Positions 1 through 18,422 of a DNA stretch of 64,000 nucleotides are shown in pieces. The DNA is from Xiphias gladius (lineage: Eukaryota; Chordata; Actinopteri; Istiophoriformes; Xiphiidae). Location of the stretch: contig NC_053402.1 of the NCBI RefSeq assembly GCF_016859285.1, forward strand, positions 24,322,056-24,386,055, written 5' to 3'. The stretch's first letter is position 1. Each line of letters begins with the position of its first letter. Both the position numbers and the translations under genes were made by a program. Below the pieces are notes generated by a model. The model was not told where the DNA came from, ran no database searches, and worked only from the letters and a program-made list of their open reading frames with translations.

Positions 1-886
1 CAGATCAACAGTTAGAGCACGAGCTTTGAAAATGCATATTTATATCATGTGTATATATGAGCAATACTCCATTTATAATATCAAAAATTGAGAAAAGCAG
101 CAAATTTATAGTTTAATACCCAAACTGATTGCAAAATGAATGTTCTTTGAATCTACTATTCAGCGATTGTACAGTTTCAAATTTAACATCATTGTTACAT
201 AAGTCATTTATTATTCCTATATTAATCTCATTTGATAATAACCAGAACATGTTGATGGGTAAAAGCACTGACTGAACAAAGTTCCTTGGTTTGTGTCTTT
301 AACTATATCAGTTGTTATATTGTGATTTTTGTTAATCTGACGTTGCATATTTCTCAGTTTTGAACCACATTTGCTTCCATACAACAGTAAGATGATTACT
401 TCCTGTGAGTTCAGCTTTGGATATAGCAGCAGGTGAGTGGAGGGGAGGAGGCCAACCAAGGCATTTAGATGCACCTTTAGACTTCCACGCTGCTCGGTGA
501 TCGATACTGTGCCAAGAAAGCTGGCTCAGCGAATATTTATAGCCAGTCTGGGTTTCAGCAGTAATGCGTAACAATCTGTTCACAACGATGCGAAATAGAG
601 AAGGGCCCAGTGGAAACTGGAAAGACTGTGTTTAAAGGTCCGACATTGAAATTTACACAGCAAGTTTTAGTGAGATACACTAAATTCAAAATGGCAACAC
701 TACAGGTACTTTTATGTCTAAAATCAGTGCAATTGTTAAACTAAATGACTGAGGTTTTTACATGGAAAAATATCTTAATCAATTTAGGCTCTGATTGGGT
801 TTGGTTTGTTTAATTTGAGAATTTGACAATACGACACTGGATTTTAGAGCAGTATTTTGACCTTTTGAAAAATATATGTTTGCTTG
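1..886. other. Intergenic DNA, no gene recognised
   Basis: AT-rich sequence with only short unsupported open frames and no recognisable domain or splice pattern. I see nothing I can name in it. Confidence 0.5.
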
Positions 887-1237
887 CCGGTGTGTAGGAT
901 TTAGGGGGATCTATTGGCAGAAATAGAATGTAATGTTTTCATTAGTGTAGGATCACCTGAAACTAAGAGTCGTCGTGTTTTCGTTAGCCTAGAATGAGCC
1001 CTTCACATCTACATAAGGACCGGGTCCTCTTCCACGTGGCCCGCCATGTTGCACCGCCGTGTTTCTACGGTGGCCCGGAACGGACAAACCAAACACTGGT
1101 CCTAGATAGGGGCCTTTGGCGTTTTTACATTACTTGAGGTTCTCGTACATAGGGAGGGGTGAGGGGAGGGGGAGTCAGTTGGCTGCAATCTACAGCCTCA
1201 CCGCTAGATGCCACTAAATCCTACACACTGGTCCTTT
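887..1237. repeat. MITE-like element with terminal inverted repeats
   Basis: The left end reads GGTGTGTAGGATTTAG and the right end, reversed, reads GGACCAGTGTGTAGGATTTAG, so the roughly 350-bp block is bounded by inverted repeats of about 20 bp. It has no coding capacity. The interior includes a CpG-containing central part. A partial second copy of the left end lies at 57678-57732. I recognise the terminal sequence as a common teleost dispersed repeat but cannot assign it to a named superfamily from sequence alone. Target-site duplications are not clear. Confidence 0.6.
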
Positions 1238-3812
1238 AAAAGTAAATGGTGCAGGGTAATCTCAGTGAACAAATCCTAATCCATACTGGTTCAATCAATA
1301 CTTATATTGTTCATTACTATAAAAACTAATCATTTATATTTTTTGGAATAAATTATTCCAGTTTGTTCAGTCATCATATACAATATTGATATTGGGACCA
1401 AAACTGGAGACCGGTGGAGTTTTGTAACAATGGGAGTAAAGCTCACAATGAACTGTTGTTTTCTCACAGTCAGCACTTAAAGGACACGAACAGTACGTCA
1501 TATTTATTCTAAAGACTGTGTTTATTTTATATAATTTATTGTCTGAAATGATGGACACATGGTGCAGATGTTACCAGATGTTTGGATTCTTATTGAGCAC
1601 AATCAGCTGGTGTTGCTGGGTTTAACCCTGTCAGAGCCATTCTCTGTGGAGCTGCACAAACAGTACAGCAGCAGTGTAGAGGACCAAAACATGCAGAGAG
1701 CACAAACATCAGTAGGTTATCGCCACTGCATTAAGGGCTCAACAGAATGCAAGATGTACAAAACTATTTAATTTTAGAAAATGTTTGATTGCAATTTAAT
1801 CAAACTCGTTTGGATTTTTGGCGTCGTCACCTTTCAAACCATTTCTCGCAGGATTTTTAGGAATTTTTTTTTTTAGATCGATCAGAATCACTGACATTGT
1901 AAAGTCTAAACATTAACAGCTTCCAAAACTTCATAGACTTTGATCTAAACAGAGAAATCCTGAATATTTTACATCACAACAGTCATTTTAGTGCAAGCGT
2001 CAAAAAATGTCCTCAACATTTAAAAGGAAAAAAAAAATGGAATGTGACAAATAAATTCTGCTTTATTTATGTTTTGTTCCTGCTCAAGGTGAATAGTATT
2101 AATTTGAAAATCCAGAGCCATTTTATGTCCAATATGTTTTGTTCTTATGACAAGCGAATCTATGTAAAAATCAGTATTTTGTAAAATACTTAATAGATGA
2201 TGTATAGTTTTAAGTTAACTACTGGCAAGGTCCAGGTCTTTGGACACAGTGCTGTGATGGTGCCACAGACGTCACGTGACTGTTTTTAAGAGGATTTTTA
2301 TGACATTTTGATGGTGTGAAAACGTCCAGATGTTGACAAGTCTTCAGATTCTGGAGGAAAATCCCAGCTGATGTTTGTTCTGTTTGTACTTTTTATTTTT
2401 GCCTCATTTTGTTGCTGTTTCTTTCTTTTCTACCTAGTACCTTTTTTTTTTTGTAAAAGGTTTTTGTTTTCCCAGTGCCATTTCTTTCTCTTATTGACTA
2501 TTTGTTTTTTGCTTGCTTTTCTTTATTGATTTCTCACTGGGGATAGTGTTGTGCCTTAGCTGTACTCCTGTTTTAGGATACCTTCTCTGAAAGCATCAAA
2601 ACTGTCTCAAGTGTCCAAAAACCAAAATAAAAAACAAAATAAAAAAAAAATTGTTATGAATGCCTTATAAATGACCATCGTGGTTTTGAAGTACGATTTT
2701 GGAAATAAAACAATCTCCCCTTATTTTGTGTCCATGCAATTTATTTTATGCTCTTGTATTGATGTACAGGTATTGTTGAGCGGAGGTCAGATTACATTTA
2801 GACGTGTTAGTGTGTTAGAGGGGTATTTAGATCATAGACTGCTTAATAACATGGCTGTAGTGTTTGTTAGAGAACATTTTGGAGTTTGGGTTGCTGCCAT
2901 CATTAAGCCAGAAAATTTAGTTTTGGACAAAGGCACAGACTGGGGGGGCCTTGAGGAGAGACACACCTGTCTTCAGATGTGGTATCCTAATAATATACTT
3001 TCTATTTATAGAGAACTTCAATAGTGTTGGTTTTCTTGGAGCAGATTGTAGTGGCCATTAGAACAACCACAGCTGAAATTCAAGCCTTCTGGTTAAAAGG
3101 TAAGTCTGTTGAAATTCCACGAAAAGACCAAAACCATCAATGAGTAAGTGCCATGTGTGAATCCAGAGCCTGGTATATCTTACTCCTCTGTATCACAGAG
3201 CTCCATCGGTCTTCAAACCTATTGAAAACACATCGCTGAGTCCCACTGTTTTACTGGGTTCCATGTTCCTTCATCACCATAAACACACACACACACACAG
3301 TAGTTAATTTTGACTCAGTCCCACACACACTGTCCTGCTGCCCCAAATCCTCAGTCGAGCACCAGATTATTCTGCCAGTAGTCCATTTTGTGGGGGAAGC
3401 AATGCACTCGAAGAGAAGTCAGTCCAACACATTGTTGGTTTTGGTCTTGTCCTGGGATTTGTTTACAGCATCAAAAATGGCGTATCATTTAAGTACACAC
3501 GGTTTTGAAAAATTTGTCAATTCAGCCCCCCCCTCCTTGTTTATACTGAAAAGATCTTGAGAATGTCCTTATTGAACTTTCACAAATGCTTCATATCTGC
3601 AGTGAAGAGCACCCACAGCCAGCGGTGTTGGAATCATCAATACAGCTGATCAATGACAAACAGCTGGAAGGACAGAGCTAATTACCCCCTCTGTGGCAGC
3701 AATCCATCTCCCAGCACGTGACACTGACCATAACTAGGAACATAAGGACTTGGGTAATTGGCAAATACTTTATGAAGCCTGGAACGAATGTATCCTGTTA
3801 ATGGATAAGTGT
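1238..3812. other. Intergenic DNA with possible 3'-UTR-like end near 2.64 kb
   Basis: No gene recognised. A run with two AATAAA-like signals and poly-A at about 2626-2650 on the plus strand could mark a transcript end or just low-complexity DNA. A 118-codon open frame at 2671-3024 (plus) has no family I know and no supporting splice sites. GTCACGTGAC at 2271-2280 is a perfect palindromic E-box. A short AC microsatellite lies at 3283-3299. Confidence 0.35.
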
Positions 3813-3839
3813 AAAAAAACAACTATTTCTCTCTTTTGA

Positions 3840-3960
3840 TGGAGGTGGACTAGCGGCTTCTTCCAGCTTTCAGTATCTGTGCTACGCTAAGCTAGGCTAA
3901 ACGCGTCCTGGACCTCTCACTGTACTGGATGCAGAGGTATTGTATAATCCTCAAAACGCA
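3840..3960 (+). repeat. Dispersed teleost repeat (GCTAAGCTAGGC family), fragment
   Basis: Contains GCTACGCTAAGCTAGGCTAAA followed by a CT-rich stretch and TGCAGAGG. This matches a short repeat common in percomorph genomes. Related copies are at 14165-14350 (same strand) and 25684-25745 (opposite strand). It is non-coding. Boundaries are approximate. Confidence 0.5.
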
Positions 3961-4259
3961 TGGGATGTGTCAGAATTGACTTACTAAGTCATGTCAATGA
4001 GATATTAAGTCATAATAATATTCTATGTGATAATTAGGTCAAAACAAAACTAATTAATTTCATCATTCCTAATTATTCATAATGGTTTTCCAGGCAGAAG
4101 CTGCCCTCCATAAGTGTTTCTGTCCGAGTGTTTCTGCACTGCAACACACTCATTTCTATAAAAACCATAATGGATTATCATCAAAAAACTCCACACAGTG
4201 TGAACATGAACACTATGTTGTGAGAATTAACGTTTCCATCAATTTATCTTGAAAAGTTT

Positions 4260-5990
4260 AAGTGAAAGCTCAAGCTCAAAAAGAGTCTATACCTTAAAAA
4301 CACACCACTGAGCAACTAGGGGGAGGAGGAGGAGGTTCGTCTTCCCTGCCCATGTCTTGCCTTCTGCTTCAGGATTTAACCCTGCAGCCTCCCGGTCTCC
4401 ATCCAGCTGCTCTGTCCTCCGTTTCCCCACAGTGGGTTTGCCTGAAAAAAACATGATGCCATTTCCCTGATGAGGACTCTTTATAAAAAGGCACCGTATC
4501 ACCTCTGAAGCACACCACGGCGTTTGTCTGGAGTAAGTGCACCAACGAAACATTCACCACTGTCGGGGGACTAAACAACAGGTCAGTGGGGGTCAATCGG
4601 GCCTTTTTCTTTTGATAAAGAAAAACAAGCACAATTGATTTTATCCGGGAGCAGACGCTGCACTTTCATATTTGACTTGATCTGGATTTTATAAAATAAT
4701 CGTTGTGATTTTATTTAGATTCCTAAATGAACTTGTTCCAGCGACTTTTACTGTTCAAAATGCTCCTTTTCTGTGTAACGTTCGTGTTATTACTGCTTCA
4801 TGGGACGAGGTTATCCATTCTGCTTGACCATTGGGTCTGTCCACCTCATCTTTGCTGCGGCTCCTTCGTGACTAAGTTCGAGGCGGTCGGACAAGCCGTT
4901 GGCGCCCCCTTGTGTTTATTCTGTTCATTACAATCGGACCCTGAACTACATCGGGCCGGGAAATGAGAGTTTCCGGTGACAAACCACACGGTGGGAAGTT
5001 GCCTGGACGCTACATCTGAAGGCCCGTTGCTCCGGGGGAACTACAACGTTTCACACAAGACACGGGCCAAGCTGAAGGCTTGGTCTAAATGTGAGACAGA
5101 CACCACCACAAACATGGATGAAGACTTAAATGTTGCTCGTTTCGGACGAATTTGATCGTTTTTTGATGCCACTACGCTGCAGATCATTGAAATGTTTTTA
5201 TATAAAGCTTCCAATCACAATCTGTTAAAACAACTCACCTGTTGCTGGACTCCCCGAAATCCCGCCGACGGAGGCGCAGGGTCCTGCACGGACTGTTGTT
5301 CACCTGCTCACCGGGTAAAAATAAAAAGCTTTTTTTTCCCTCCCTCACTTAAGATGAACCGATTTAAATTTCCTGGGGTGGAAAAACCCAGCAAATGGAC
5401 CTGGTCTTCTCTCTAAACCTTCCTACAGCAGCGACACGCTCGGGTGGAACTAATATCGTGAATGATGGCTCCGCACCGTTCAGCTCTGCCGGTGAGACAG
5501 CAGCTGTAACGTCCGGGCCCTGAAGCCGGAGCATCTGAATGGGACGCAGCCCTTACTAGCGACACCTGTCTGAGGTCCTCACGACTCCTGGGACAGGATT
5601 GTCCAACTCTTCCTAGGATCGTGACCGGTTGACCCCCTGCACCCGGACCTCCCGTGCTGACACAAAACTTAATATGACTTTGTTTGGGGATGATTTGATT
5701 GAACACAACTTTATTTAGGAATATGCTCAACATGAGGGGAGTTATCCTAGAGTCTGCCCACTTTGCCCAGTTGGGGGTCCAGCCCTGCCTGTGGGTATAG
5801 TGGCCATTGTAGTTAATTCTAGTTTTATATTAGATGTCAATGCTCCACCTTACCCTACACAGAACATAACACTGTCCACGATATGCACTATTATTGTACA
5901 GTATTTTACTGGGCACTCTCATTATTATACCATTTTATTTGGTATTTTATATTATTTGACTTTGGCAGACTTTTAGAAGCAGGTGGTACT
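4260..5990. other. CpG-rich unassigned region, possible promoter or exons
   Basis: From about 4.9 to 5.7 kb CpG and GC content rise well above the flanks, as at the promoters of the known genes here. Open frames on both strands (for example 4287-4553 minus, 4727-4966 plus, 5413-5733 minus) match nothing I recognise. On the minus strand, a stretch near 4369-4452 is preceded by a T-rich tract ending in CAG, which could be an exon acceptor. I call no gene. Confidence 0.35.
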
Positions 5991-6038
5991 AAGGAAAGAA
6001 GGAAACAGGAGATATGTCTGTTTTTATATATATATATA

Positions 6039-6044
6039 TTTATT
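6039..6044 (-). terminator. kat8: kat8 polyadenylation signal
   Basis: AATAAA on the minus strand, about 140 bp beyond the kat8 stop codon and next to a TA microsatellite. It is the first canonical hexamer after the last exon, so the transcript probably ends near 6.02 kb. Confidence 0.6.
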
Positions 6045-6185
6045 GTAAGAAAATACTGACAGATGCTACTAACAACTATATACAGGGGGTTTTAATACCA
6101 GCAGGGTTTTTCCAGTTGGGGGAAGTTGGCAGACGATGTGCACAGGGTGACTGATGGACAGATGTGGCGTCGCTGGCTCTGCCTC

Positions 6186-11743
<5,558 letters not shown>

Positions 11744-11860
11744 ACCCGCAGTCGTTTTAAAAACAAACCACACGCCTCTGCGACCCTGCGCAGATTATAC
11801 AGATGGGCTGGTCTTCAACAACAAACTGCCAAGATGGCGTCGGTGAGGCGACGGTTCCGC
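11744..11860 (-). promoter_or_regulatory. kat8: kat8 5' flank with YY1-type AAGATGGCG motif
   Basis: GC-richer sequence directly upstream of the kat8 start. GCCAAGATGGCGTCGGTGAGG at 11829-11849 on the plus strand combines a YY1-like motif, an ATG in good context and a splice-donor-like GTGAGG after three codons. The region may be a bidirectional promoter. No downstream exons of a divergent gene could be found. Confidence 0.4.
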
Positions 11861-13160
11861 CTCTCTTCCTCCTAAGATGCTCCTCCTTCGACGTTCAACA
11901 ACAACAGCTCCCATGTGTCTTAGCGCTACGTTGTTTTAAAATTGGTTTTATGATCATTGGAATTCAGGGCCGAACTAAACTTTTAGGGGTAAAGATGGAG
12001 AAAGATGTGATTGTCCCACTTTCTGTGCATTGTGTAGCCTATGGTTAGAAATCTCTTACTAGTTTCTGGGTACACAATTTAAGAATATGCACAAGATAAA
12101 CTGAAAGAATACAAATTTAAAACTATATGTTAACTCACCAAACCTCTCCAAGATGTGTATTATATAATAATGCTGGTGTCACCATTAGCCCCTTGTAACT
12201 CCTGTTTATGTTGTGCTGCATGTGGCGCAAACAGTATTAAGGAATTAATGATTTGTCAAAATACCACAAACACCAGACCATAAATGTGTAACCTTCGGGG
12301 CCCCTGATGGTCTGGGCCACAAAGAAGTTGCCCAGTTATTTGTAATATGGATAGAAAAATCACAATTTTGTTTTCCAGCCTCACAGTACTCAGGGCAAAA
12401 TGGTCCTTTTCAGAACAAGAACCACCAGACCAGTTCTTACCAGGCTGTGAGGTTTGGACAGTTTAGCCCCATCAGCTGCAGACCTAGGACTATTCTCTAG
12501 ATTCTTTTACCGGAGTAAAGTAGTAAAAACACGCTGTAAAGTATACTCCTTTATAAGTAAAAGTCCTCTATGTAAAAATTTACTTGAGTAAAAGTACTGA
12601 AGTAAGTGTTATCAGCTAAATGTACTTAAACTAGGCCCTCCGTGCAGGCAAAATGGTCTCTATTAGGAGTGATACGATACAATGTGACTATTACTGATGT
12701 ATTAACATGTTAGCTGCATTGTGATGTTGTAGCAGGCCAATGCGAAGCTGATTTTATTTAATGTTGGGTGGTTTAATTAAATGTGTAACAATGCATTGCT
12801 TTTCTATTTTTTTTAAATTTTAATCTGCAAAGTAACCGGTAACTGCAGCTGTCAGATGAATGGATTGAAGTACAAAAGTCCTTTATGAGGCTTAATAACA
12901 AACTGGACCTCCAAGGCCACATTGCCCCGCGGACCTCAGGGCACCACTCCGGCCCTCTCTGGCCTCAGTACCCTGTCTGGTGTATTGCTATGTTAACACT
13001 CCCTGCAAATCTTCAGCTGCCTCAAATTACAGAATCCTTTATTTTCAAATTGATACATTTCAAAGAGAGATATTCGAGCTGCAACAGCCACAGCTGCTGT
13101 AACTAAACTGAACTGAAATGAACCTTATTACAGACACACTGTAACACACTGACATCCAGA
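11860..13160. other. Intergenic DNA between kat8 and rnf25 with one repeat
   Basis: No gene recognised. About 12490-12650 carries a copy of the teleost repeat with AGTAAAAGT/ACTTTTACTT motifs; a copy in the opposite orientation lies at 28030-28290. The right end is probably rnf25 3' UTR. Confidence 0.45.
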
Positions 13161-13166
13161 GAAAAT

Positions 13167-13172
13167 TTTATT
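13167..13172 (-). terminator. rnf25: rnf25 polyadenylation signal (candidate)
   Basis: AATAAA on the minus strand about 220 bp past the rnf25 stop codon; the nearest canonical hexamer I see. Confidence 0.45.
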
Positions 13173-13393
13173 TGCGGTTCTTTCAAGTCATATTGCATCA
13201 CAACAAAAAACAACAACCATCGGTATCTGATATTAGTGTGCATGAAAGGGCATATCAGAGACCAGGATAACGGCGATGTGCGGGAGGTTAGGACACTACA
13301 GCGAATGTCATTTCTGCTGCAGGGTTTTAATCTATTCAAACTCATAATGGAGGCACACGTACATTTGTTCATTGGCCCTCCTGTTGCCCTTTG

Positions 13394-16300
13394 TCATAGC
13401 ACCTCCTCTCTTGCCCTCTCTCTCTCTACCACCTTCTGTTGGAAGCCCCTGCCATGACCCCGGTGGGGCCCGCCTCCTCTGCTTCTCGAAGCTCGCCCGT
13501 CCCAGTGGCATCGCGCGGGCCCAGGGCCCCCGCTGTGCGAGACATATCGGTGAGGGCCCTTTCTCCGTCCACGATGACCACGGCCGCCGGCAGAGTCTGC
13601 AGCATCTCTTTGGCATCCGGTCTCCAGAGCCGACCTGCACACTGGCTGACCGTCGGGAGAAACCTGCCTCTCTTGCTGCCCTGCGTAGACCTCCCTGCCT
13701 GTCTTTGGCTGACATAACTCTGCATGTACTTGCATCTGATGGCCATGGCTACCTTGGGCTTGGGCTTGAGCTTGAGCTTTTGTTGGTCTTTCAGTGCAGT
13801 CTGAGGACAGAGCGAGTTTGTCCAGCTGCTCTGTGATGGGGGCGGCTCTTCCGTGTTGAGGTCTGGACCTGCCTCTCCTCGGCCCCCTCACCTGGTTGTG
13901 ATGCCTCTGGCCCTGACCACCTCTGCAGTGGGACAGTCCAGGAACAAACTGGTCCACTCTGATACCAGTTTCATCAGGGGAAACATTAGAAGCAGAGGGT
14001 ACCGCAGGGCCAGTGGAGATATTTACGTCCAGGTTTCCGTTTTCAGCGACAGATGGAGCCTGTGGGAGTTGCATCACTGTAAATGTTTTTATATAACTTT
14101 GTGTAGGAGCAGCCTTAATAAAGCAGCTTTGAGCTTGTACTGAGGTGTTTGGTTTTTTTTACTTTTGACGGAGCTGGGCAAGCAGTTTGCTTCTGCTCTT
14201 TTCTGTTAAGCTAAGCTAGGCAAACATCTCCCAGTCCTCTCTATGTGCTTCCAGTGCAGAGATGAAACTCATGTCCATCTTCATGTCTGACTCTGGGTTT
14301 AACAGCCAACAAGAGCATTTCCCAAAATATGAGTTTTCCCTTAGCGTAAAGTAGCTTGAAGTTGATAAGTGTAAACTACAGGTCAAAGCGTATCACTTCT
14401 TAAAGAGGTATAATCCTTTCCTTTCCCTTTTTCTGTTCCCATCTTGACTACATTTATTTAGTAAATTACAGAAGCCTAAAACTCAAATTTACTTAAATCT
14501 CCACTGGACAGGTTTTCGTATTTTTTTTTTCCCTTTCTCTCCAAGGAATGAATTTCCACCCTATACAGTCACTGAAGTAGAAGCTACAGTATTGTGAATC
14601 AACGATTGCTGAAAACAGCTGTGTCATGGATATTTGCTGGCCACCAGTGGGAGCACTGAGCACACTGCTGCGGATCCGCTCTCCATTGGGGGAGCAAGGA
14701 GAAAAAATCCAGACGGTCTTTGATTTCACTCCTCCCATAACAACTTTTAGAAAAGCCTGAGTAACTAAAATGGGCAGGTGATTTGTAGTATGACGGAAAT
14801 AAAGACAATTTTTAGGCTCTGATTTCTCAGCCATGTTAAAAAGGTATGCGATTACTCTAAAATAAAAGACTGGGGCAAAATATAACAAGCTAACATTAAG
14901 ATGCGGATGATTCAGCCTTACCTCATTGATATGAATGAGAAAACGATTCGATTCCACCTCCGGGTCAATGATCCCACCTTTGGCCCTCTGTCTTTCCAAA
15001 AGCTTCTGGAGTTCGACCCACTTTTGTTGAAAATCTGAACCAATCGCTGCTTCGTCCAGCTGAGTGAAAAACACAAAGTCAGTTGATGCTTTTACTTTTT
15101 CATTTTTTAAGACAGTGAATCTGTTGAGGCTGAAAGTTCCTTCCTGACCCTGGAAACAGCAGTCAGCAAAACAGCCTGAGCGTAAGGTCCGTTGGTAAAG
15201 CTAGTAATAGACCTTATGGTGAGCTTGCTTTGTGAAGTGCAGCAGTACATTAGAAGCTGGCTTTACCTCAGGCAGCTGGGGTGCAGGGGATGACAGAAGC
15301 TGATTAACATCATATGCCAGAGGCTCTCTACACACTGGACACACCACAGTCAGCTCCTATCAGAGGACTCCGTGTGAGTATTCAGGATTTCTTTGATAAC
15401 AGCTATTAATTGTCAACACAGCTGCTGATATCGGACCTGATAGTCTGTTCTCTCTCTGGTCTTGTCCTCCTCTAACTCCTTCTCCCTCTGGCGGAGCTCC
15501 CTCTCGGAGTGGCTGGCGTAGCGACCGAGGCAGTGGGAGTGGAAATAGTGGTAGCAGCTCGTCTTGGTGAACGTCTCTCCCTCCTGAAAACATCCAGCAC
15601 ACACAGAAGCATGGAAGGATTTCAGTTGTCGTGCAACAACTGTACCCAGCCCTCATGGGCTTACAAGACACCACAATTTCACATGAGTCAGATCCAGAGT
15701 GCTGCTTAGACATTTTCAAACAATACAACAAAATCGAATTTCAGTATAAACTAATCTGCCAAATACTTTCTTGATTAACATTTAAATTGCCAGAAAATAA
15801 TCAAAAATGTCAGTCAATGTCTCCTAAATCCCAAATTGACTTCATCAAATTACCGGTTTCTTTGGCCAACAGTCCAAAAATCTTAAGATACTGAATTTAC
15901 CATCAATCTTCACAAATGTCAACCTGGAATATTTGGATTTTTTGCTTTAAAAATGACTCCAACAATAGAGAAAACCAACTAGAACAACTTTCACAATCAA
16001 ATGTAAATTTTCTATAACGAAAATTCTGTAAATCACTGGAAAAAGAAAACATTTACTACAGAAAAATGTAGAAATACTGTTGAAATAGTCCATCTTGTCC
16101 TCTTTTCCAGGAATCTGAGACAAACTGAGCAAACTTAAACACGTCAAAATTAAACAACCATCCTAATTATTATGATCTGTATACCAGAATATTTCATTTA
16201 GCGAAAAATTAACTCTTTTAAATCATCATAGTTTTTAACAGTACAAAGGGGAAAAAAAAAGACTCTATTCATTATTTTTTACCTGCTTAATATTTTGGAA

Positions 16301-18310
16301 TCTGCCAACATCAACATCCAGAAGAAGAACAAGAGCTCTGATCTGTGCAACTAAACTTTGGGTTCTGGATGAGTGAGAGGCACAAGTGATTCAGGGCAGA
16401 ACTTCTGTTTGATATGCATACATACAATCTCCTCATGTTTACATCCAAAGTCCAATATCCACTCTATCCTTTTGTAAAAACATGATATGATTAGTGCAGC
16501 TTTAAAGCTATTAAACTGCTGCACTCGATTCAGCAAAAGCCTCCCGAAAGAGTTCAGGGAGCAAAATTTAAGAGGTTTCTTTGCGAATCAGGAAGGATCA
16601 TGAAAGAGACTGTTGAATGTTTAAAAAAAAATAAAATAAATAATAATAATAATAATTTTTAGACAGAAAAATCCGCTAAAGCGCTGAGAGATTCTGACAG
16701 TGACAGACGGTGAGAAGAGTAAAAATAGATGAGAAAAAATCTTGATATTCAACATGTTGCTTCTTCATAAAAAGGGTGAGATGGGACAGAAGACACTGTG
16801 ACTGATGGGAAATGTGGTGGAAACACATTGAGACAAAAACAACATACCTGAAATCCATAGAGACAAATGACACAATTTCCATGAGGAATATTGCTTTCAG
16901 TCAGGATTTCTTTTGCTTTCTTGGGAAGAAAAAAAGACAGAGGACAGTTAAAAACAAAACAGAGCATCAAGGGACTTAAGTAACAATATTACTGATCAGC
17001 AACATTACGGATTAACGCCATCATCCGCTGGGAGTCACACAGTATATTCTCATAAATGATATGGAAAAAGACGCTGCACATAGTGACCTCAATGAGCTGA
17101 TACAACACTGCCGAACCCAGACAGGACTGAGCCTCCAACTGAAGACACTTTCGGACACTAGGAGAAAGGAGATGCACATGACTTCAGGGTTTCACACTTG
17201 TTATATAAAGCTCCTTAGCAGAAAACAGGGAAGTCGGTAAATGAGACACACTGAGAGAATAGAGTCTAATCAGTCTACTGGTCCAGTCCATTACCTGCTG
17301 AGCTTGTCATCAGAAAGCCCCCGGGGGTTATGAATGGAGATGGCTGGAGAAGACGAGGGATACTACAGATGCAAAAAGGGGGGAGGAGACTCAGACTTTA
17401 CTTTCGTTCATCAGCAGTAGTAATAATAACAAAAACACACAATTTACCAGCCTCATCCTCAATGACCTGGTGCAGATAGATCATTATTTAGAGTTATTTA
17501 CAAACCACAACCTGACACGTGGAACTTTCATTCTATAGCATGTAATACTGGGCATTGTGTTTCTGTCACGTTTTTTTTTTCCCCCTTCACATCCAGAATG
17601 TCAACCTGCACAAATGCCATGGCAGGATCAGAAAATGGGGAGTGCACCTGCTGATCGAGGGTCAGTGTCAGGGTGAGTCGGACAAACTGGGAGACAGAGT
17701 CCTCCGCAGTGGACGGGTACAGGACCAGGCTCACCTCCCAGCCCCTGGAGGACAGAAAACACCAGCCACTTTAACAACAGCTGACGGTCACACACTCCGC
17801 TTGGAATGCTGTTAACCGCCCCCCACCCCTTTATGTGAGTCCTCGCACCACCGAACAGTCTGAACTCTGAGCCCAAGCTAAACCATCAAAATGCTGAAAT
17901 TACAGCCAACTGTTGTCTCACCCGTCCTCTCTCCTGTCCACCTGCAGTTCATCCAGGTAGATCGACTGCAGCACCTCGATTTCAGACACCACGCTGCGGA
18001 GGAGAAAACTGCGGGAGTTAAACTGTTAAACTGGTCTTTTTTTCCTTTTTCTGAGCCGTTTTTAACTGTTTAACGTTCACAGAAATTAAGCTAACGTTAG
18101 CATGTTAGCTCACACACTGTGCTACTGCTTAGCTCCATCCCCCGGCCTGCGACACTTCATCGGATTTTACCCGGAGCACAGTAACTGACACTGAACGGGT
18201 TAGCTGGAGATAAAATACGCAGTGTCGTGAGATTTCTGAGGGTGTGAGGGGAGAGTCGACAACAACACGCTGTCAACAAACAGACTCACTCACTCGCTCT
18301 CCGCTGCCAT
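13394..18310 (-). CDS. rnf25: E3 ubiquitin ligase RNF25 (RWD-RING), 10 coding exons
   Basis: RNF25 (AO7) is a RING E3 that works with UBE2D/E enzymes. In mammals it takes part in NF-kB signalling and in ubiquitylation at stalled ribosomes. Exons (minus): 18310-18294, 17993-17922, 17744-17648, 17362-17295, 17157-17088, 16919-16848, 15583-15437, 15356-15267, 15059-14922, 14059-13394. All are in phase; about 478 residues against 459 in human. An N-terminal RWD domain covers roughly residues 6-115. The RING has C124, C127, C142, H144, H147, C150, C187 and C190, with a charged linker (residues about 155-180) inside it. The last exon encodes a low-complexity tail rich in Arg, Gly, Gln and Ser, the least certain part. 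I placed its acceptor at CCCACAG because the upstream acceptor would give an immediate stop. The first exon codes for only five residues. The gene is head-to-head with anapc2, about 2 kb away. Confidence 0.94.
14165..14350 (+). repeat. Dispersed teleost repeat (GCTAAGCTAGGC family), in rnf25 intron 9
   Basis: Contains TTAAGCTAAGCTAGGCAAAC, then TCCAGTGCAGAGATGA and a CATTTCCCAAAAT tail. This is the most complete of the three copies in the window. It lies between the exons at 13394-14059 and 14922-15059. Confidence 0.55.
15735..15965 (-). repeat. Dispersed teleost repeat (GGACTGYCGGTCNRAC family), in rnf25 intron 6
   Basis: Reverse-orientation copy of the family at 6770-7100: TTGGCCAACAGTCCAAAA is flanked by AATAATCAAAAATGTCAG and a TTTGGATTTTTTGCTT block. 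Non-coding; ends approximate. Confidence 0.45.
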
Positions 18311-18422
18311 GATGATGTTTCCGTGTGAGCCGCTGGGTGCTGCTGCTGCTGAAAAACACAAGTGTACCGGCCGGAAGTGTCCTCAGCCCGAGTCAACACG
18401 ATTTTTAAAAAAACAAAAAAAA

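Noticed and set aside
2671-3024. A 118-codon open frame on the plus strand
   Set aside because: No recognisable domain, no splice support, and AT-rich context; most likely chance. Kept only as part of the intergenic description.
13332-13836. Long overlapping open frames on both strands over the rnf25 last exon
   Set aside because: They are GC-driven shadows of the rnf25 C-terminal exon. One minus-strand frame continues from the upstream exons in phase and gives an Arg/Gly-rich tail, so it was preferred.
14060-14077. Acceptor TTTACAG for the rnf25 last exon, before TGATGCAA
   Set aside because: After a phase-0 donor it would read TGA at once. The next AG (CCCACAG) is in frame.
17528-17647. 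Continuation of rnf25 exon 3 to the left as extra coding sequence
   Set aside because: A donor CAGCAG|GTGCAC at 17648 joins in phase to YPSSSPAISI at 17362, matching the RWD domain of human RNF25; the extra sequence has no homologue.
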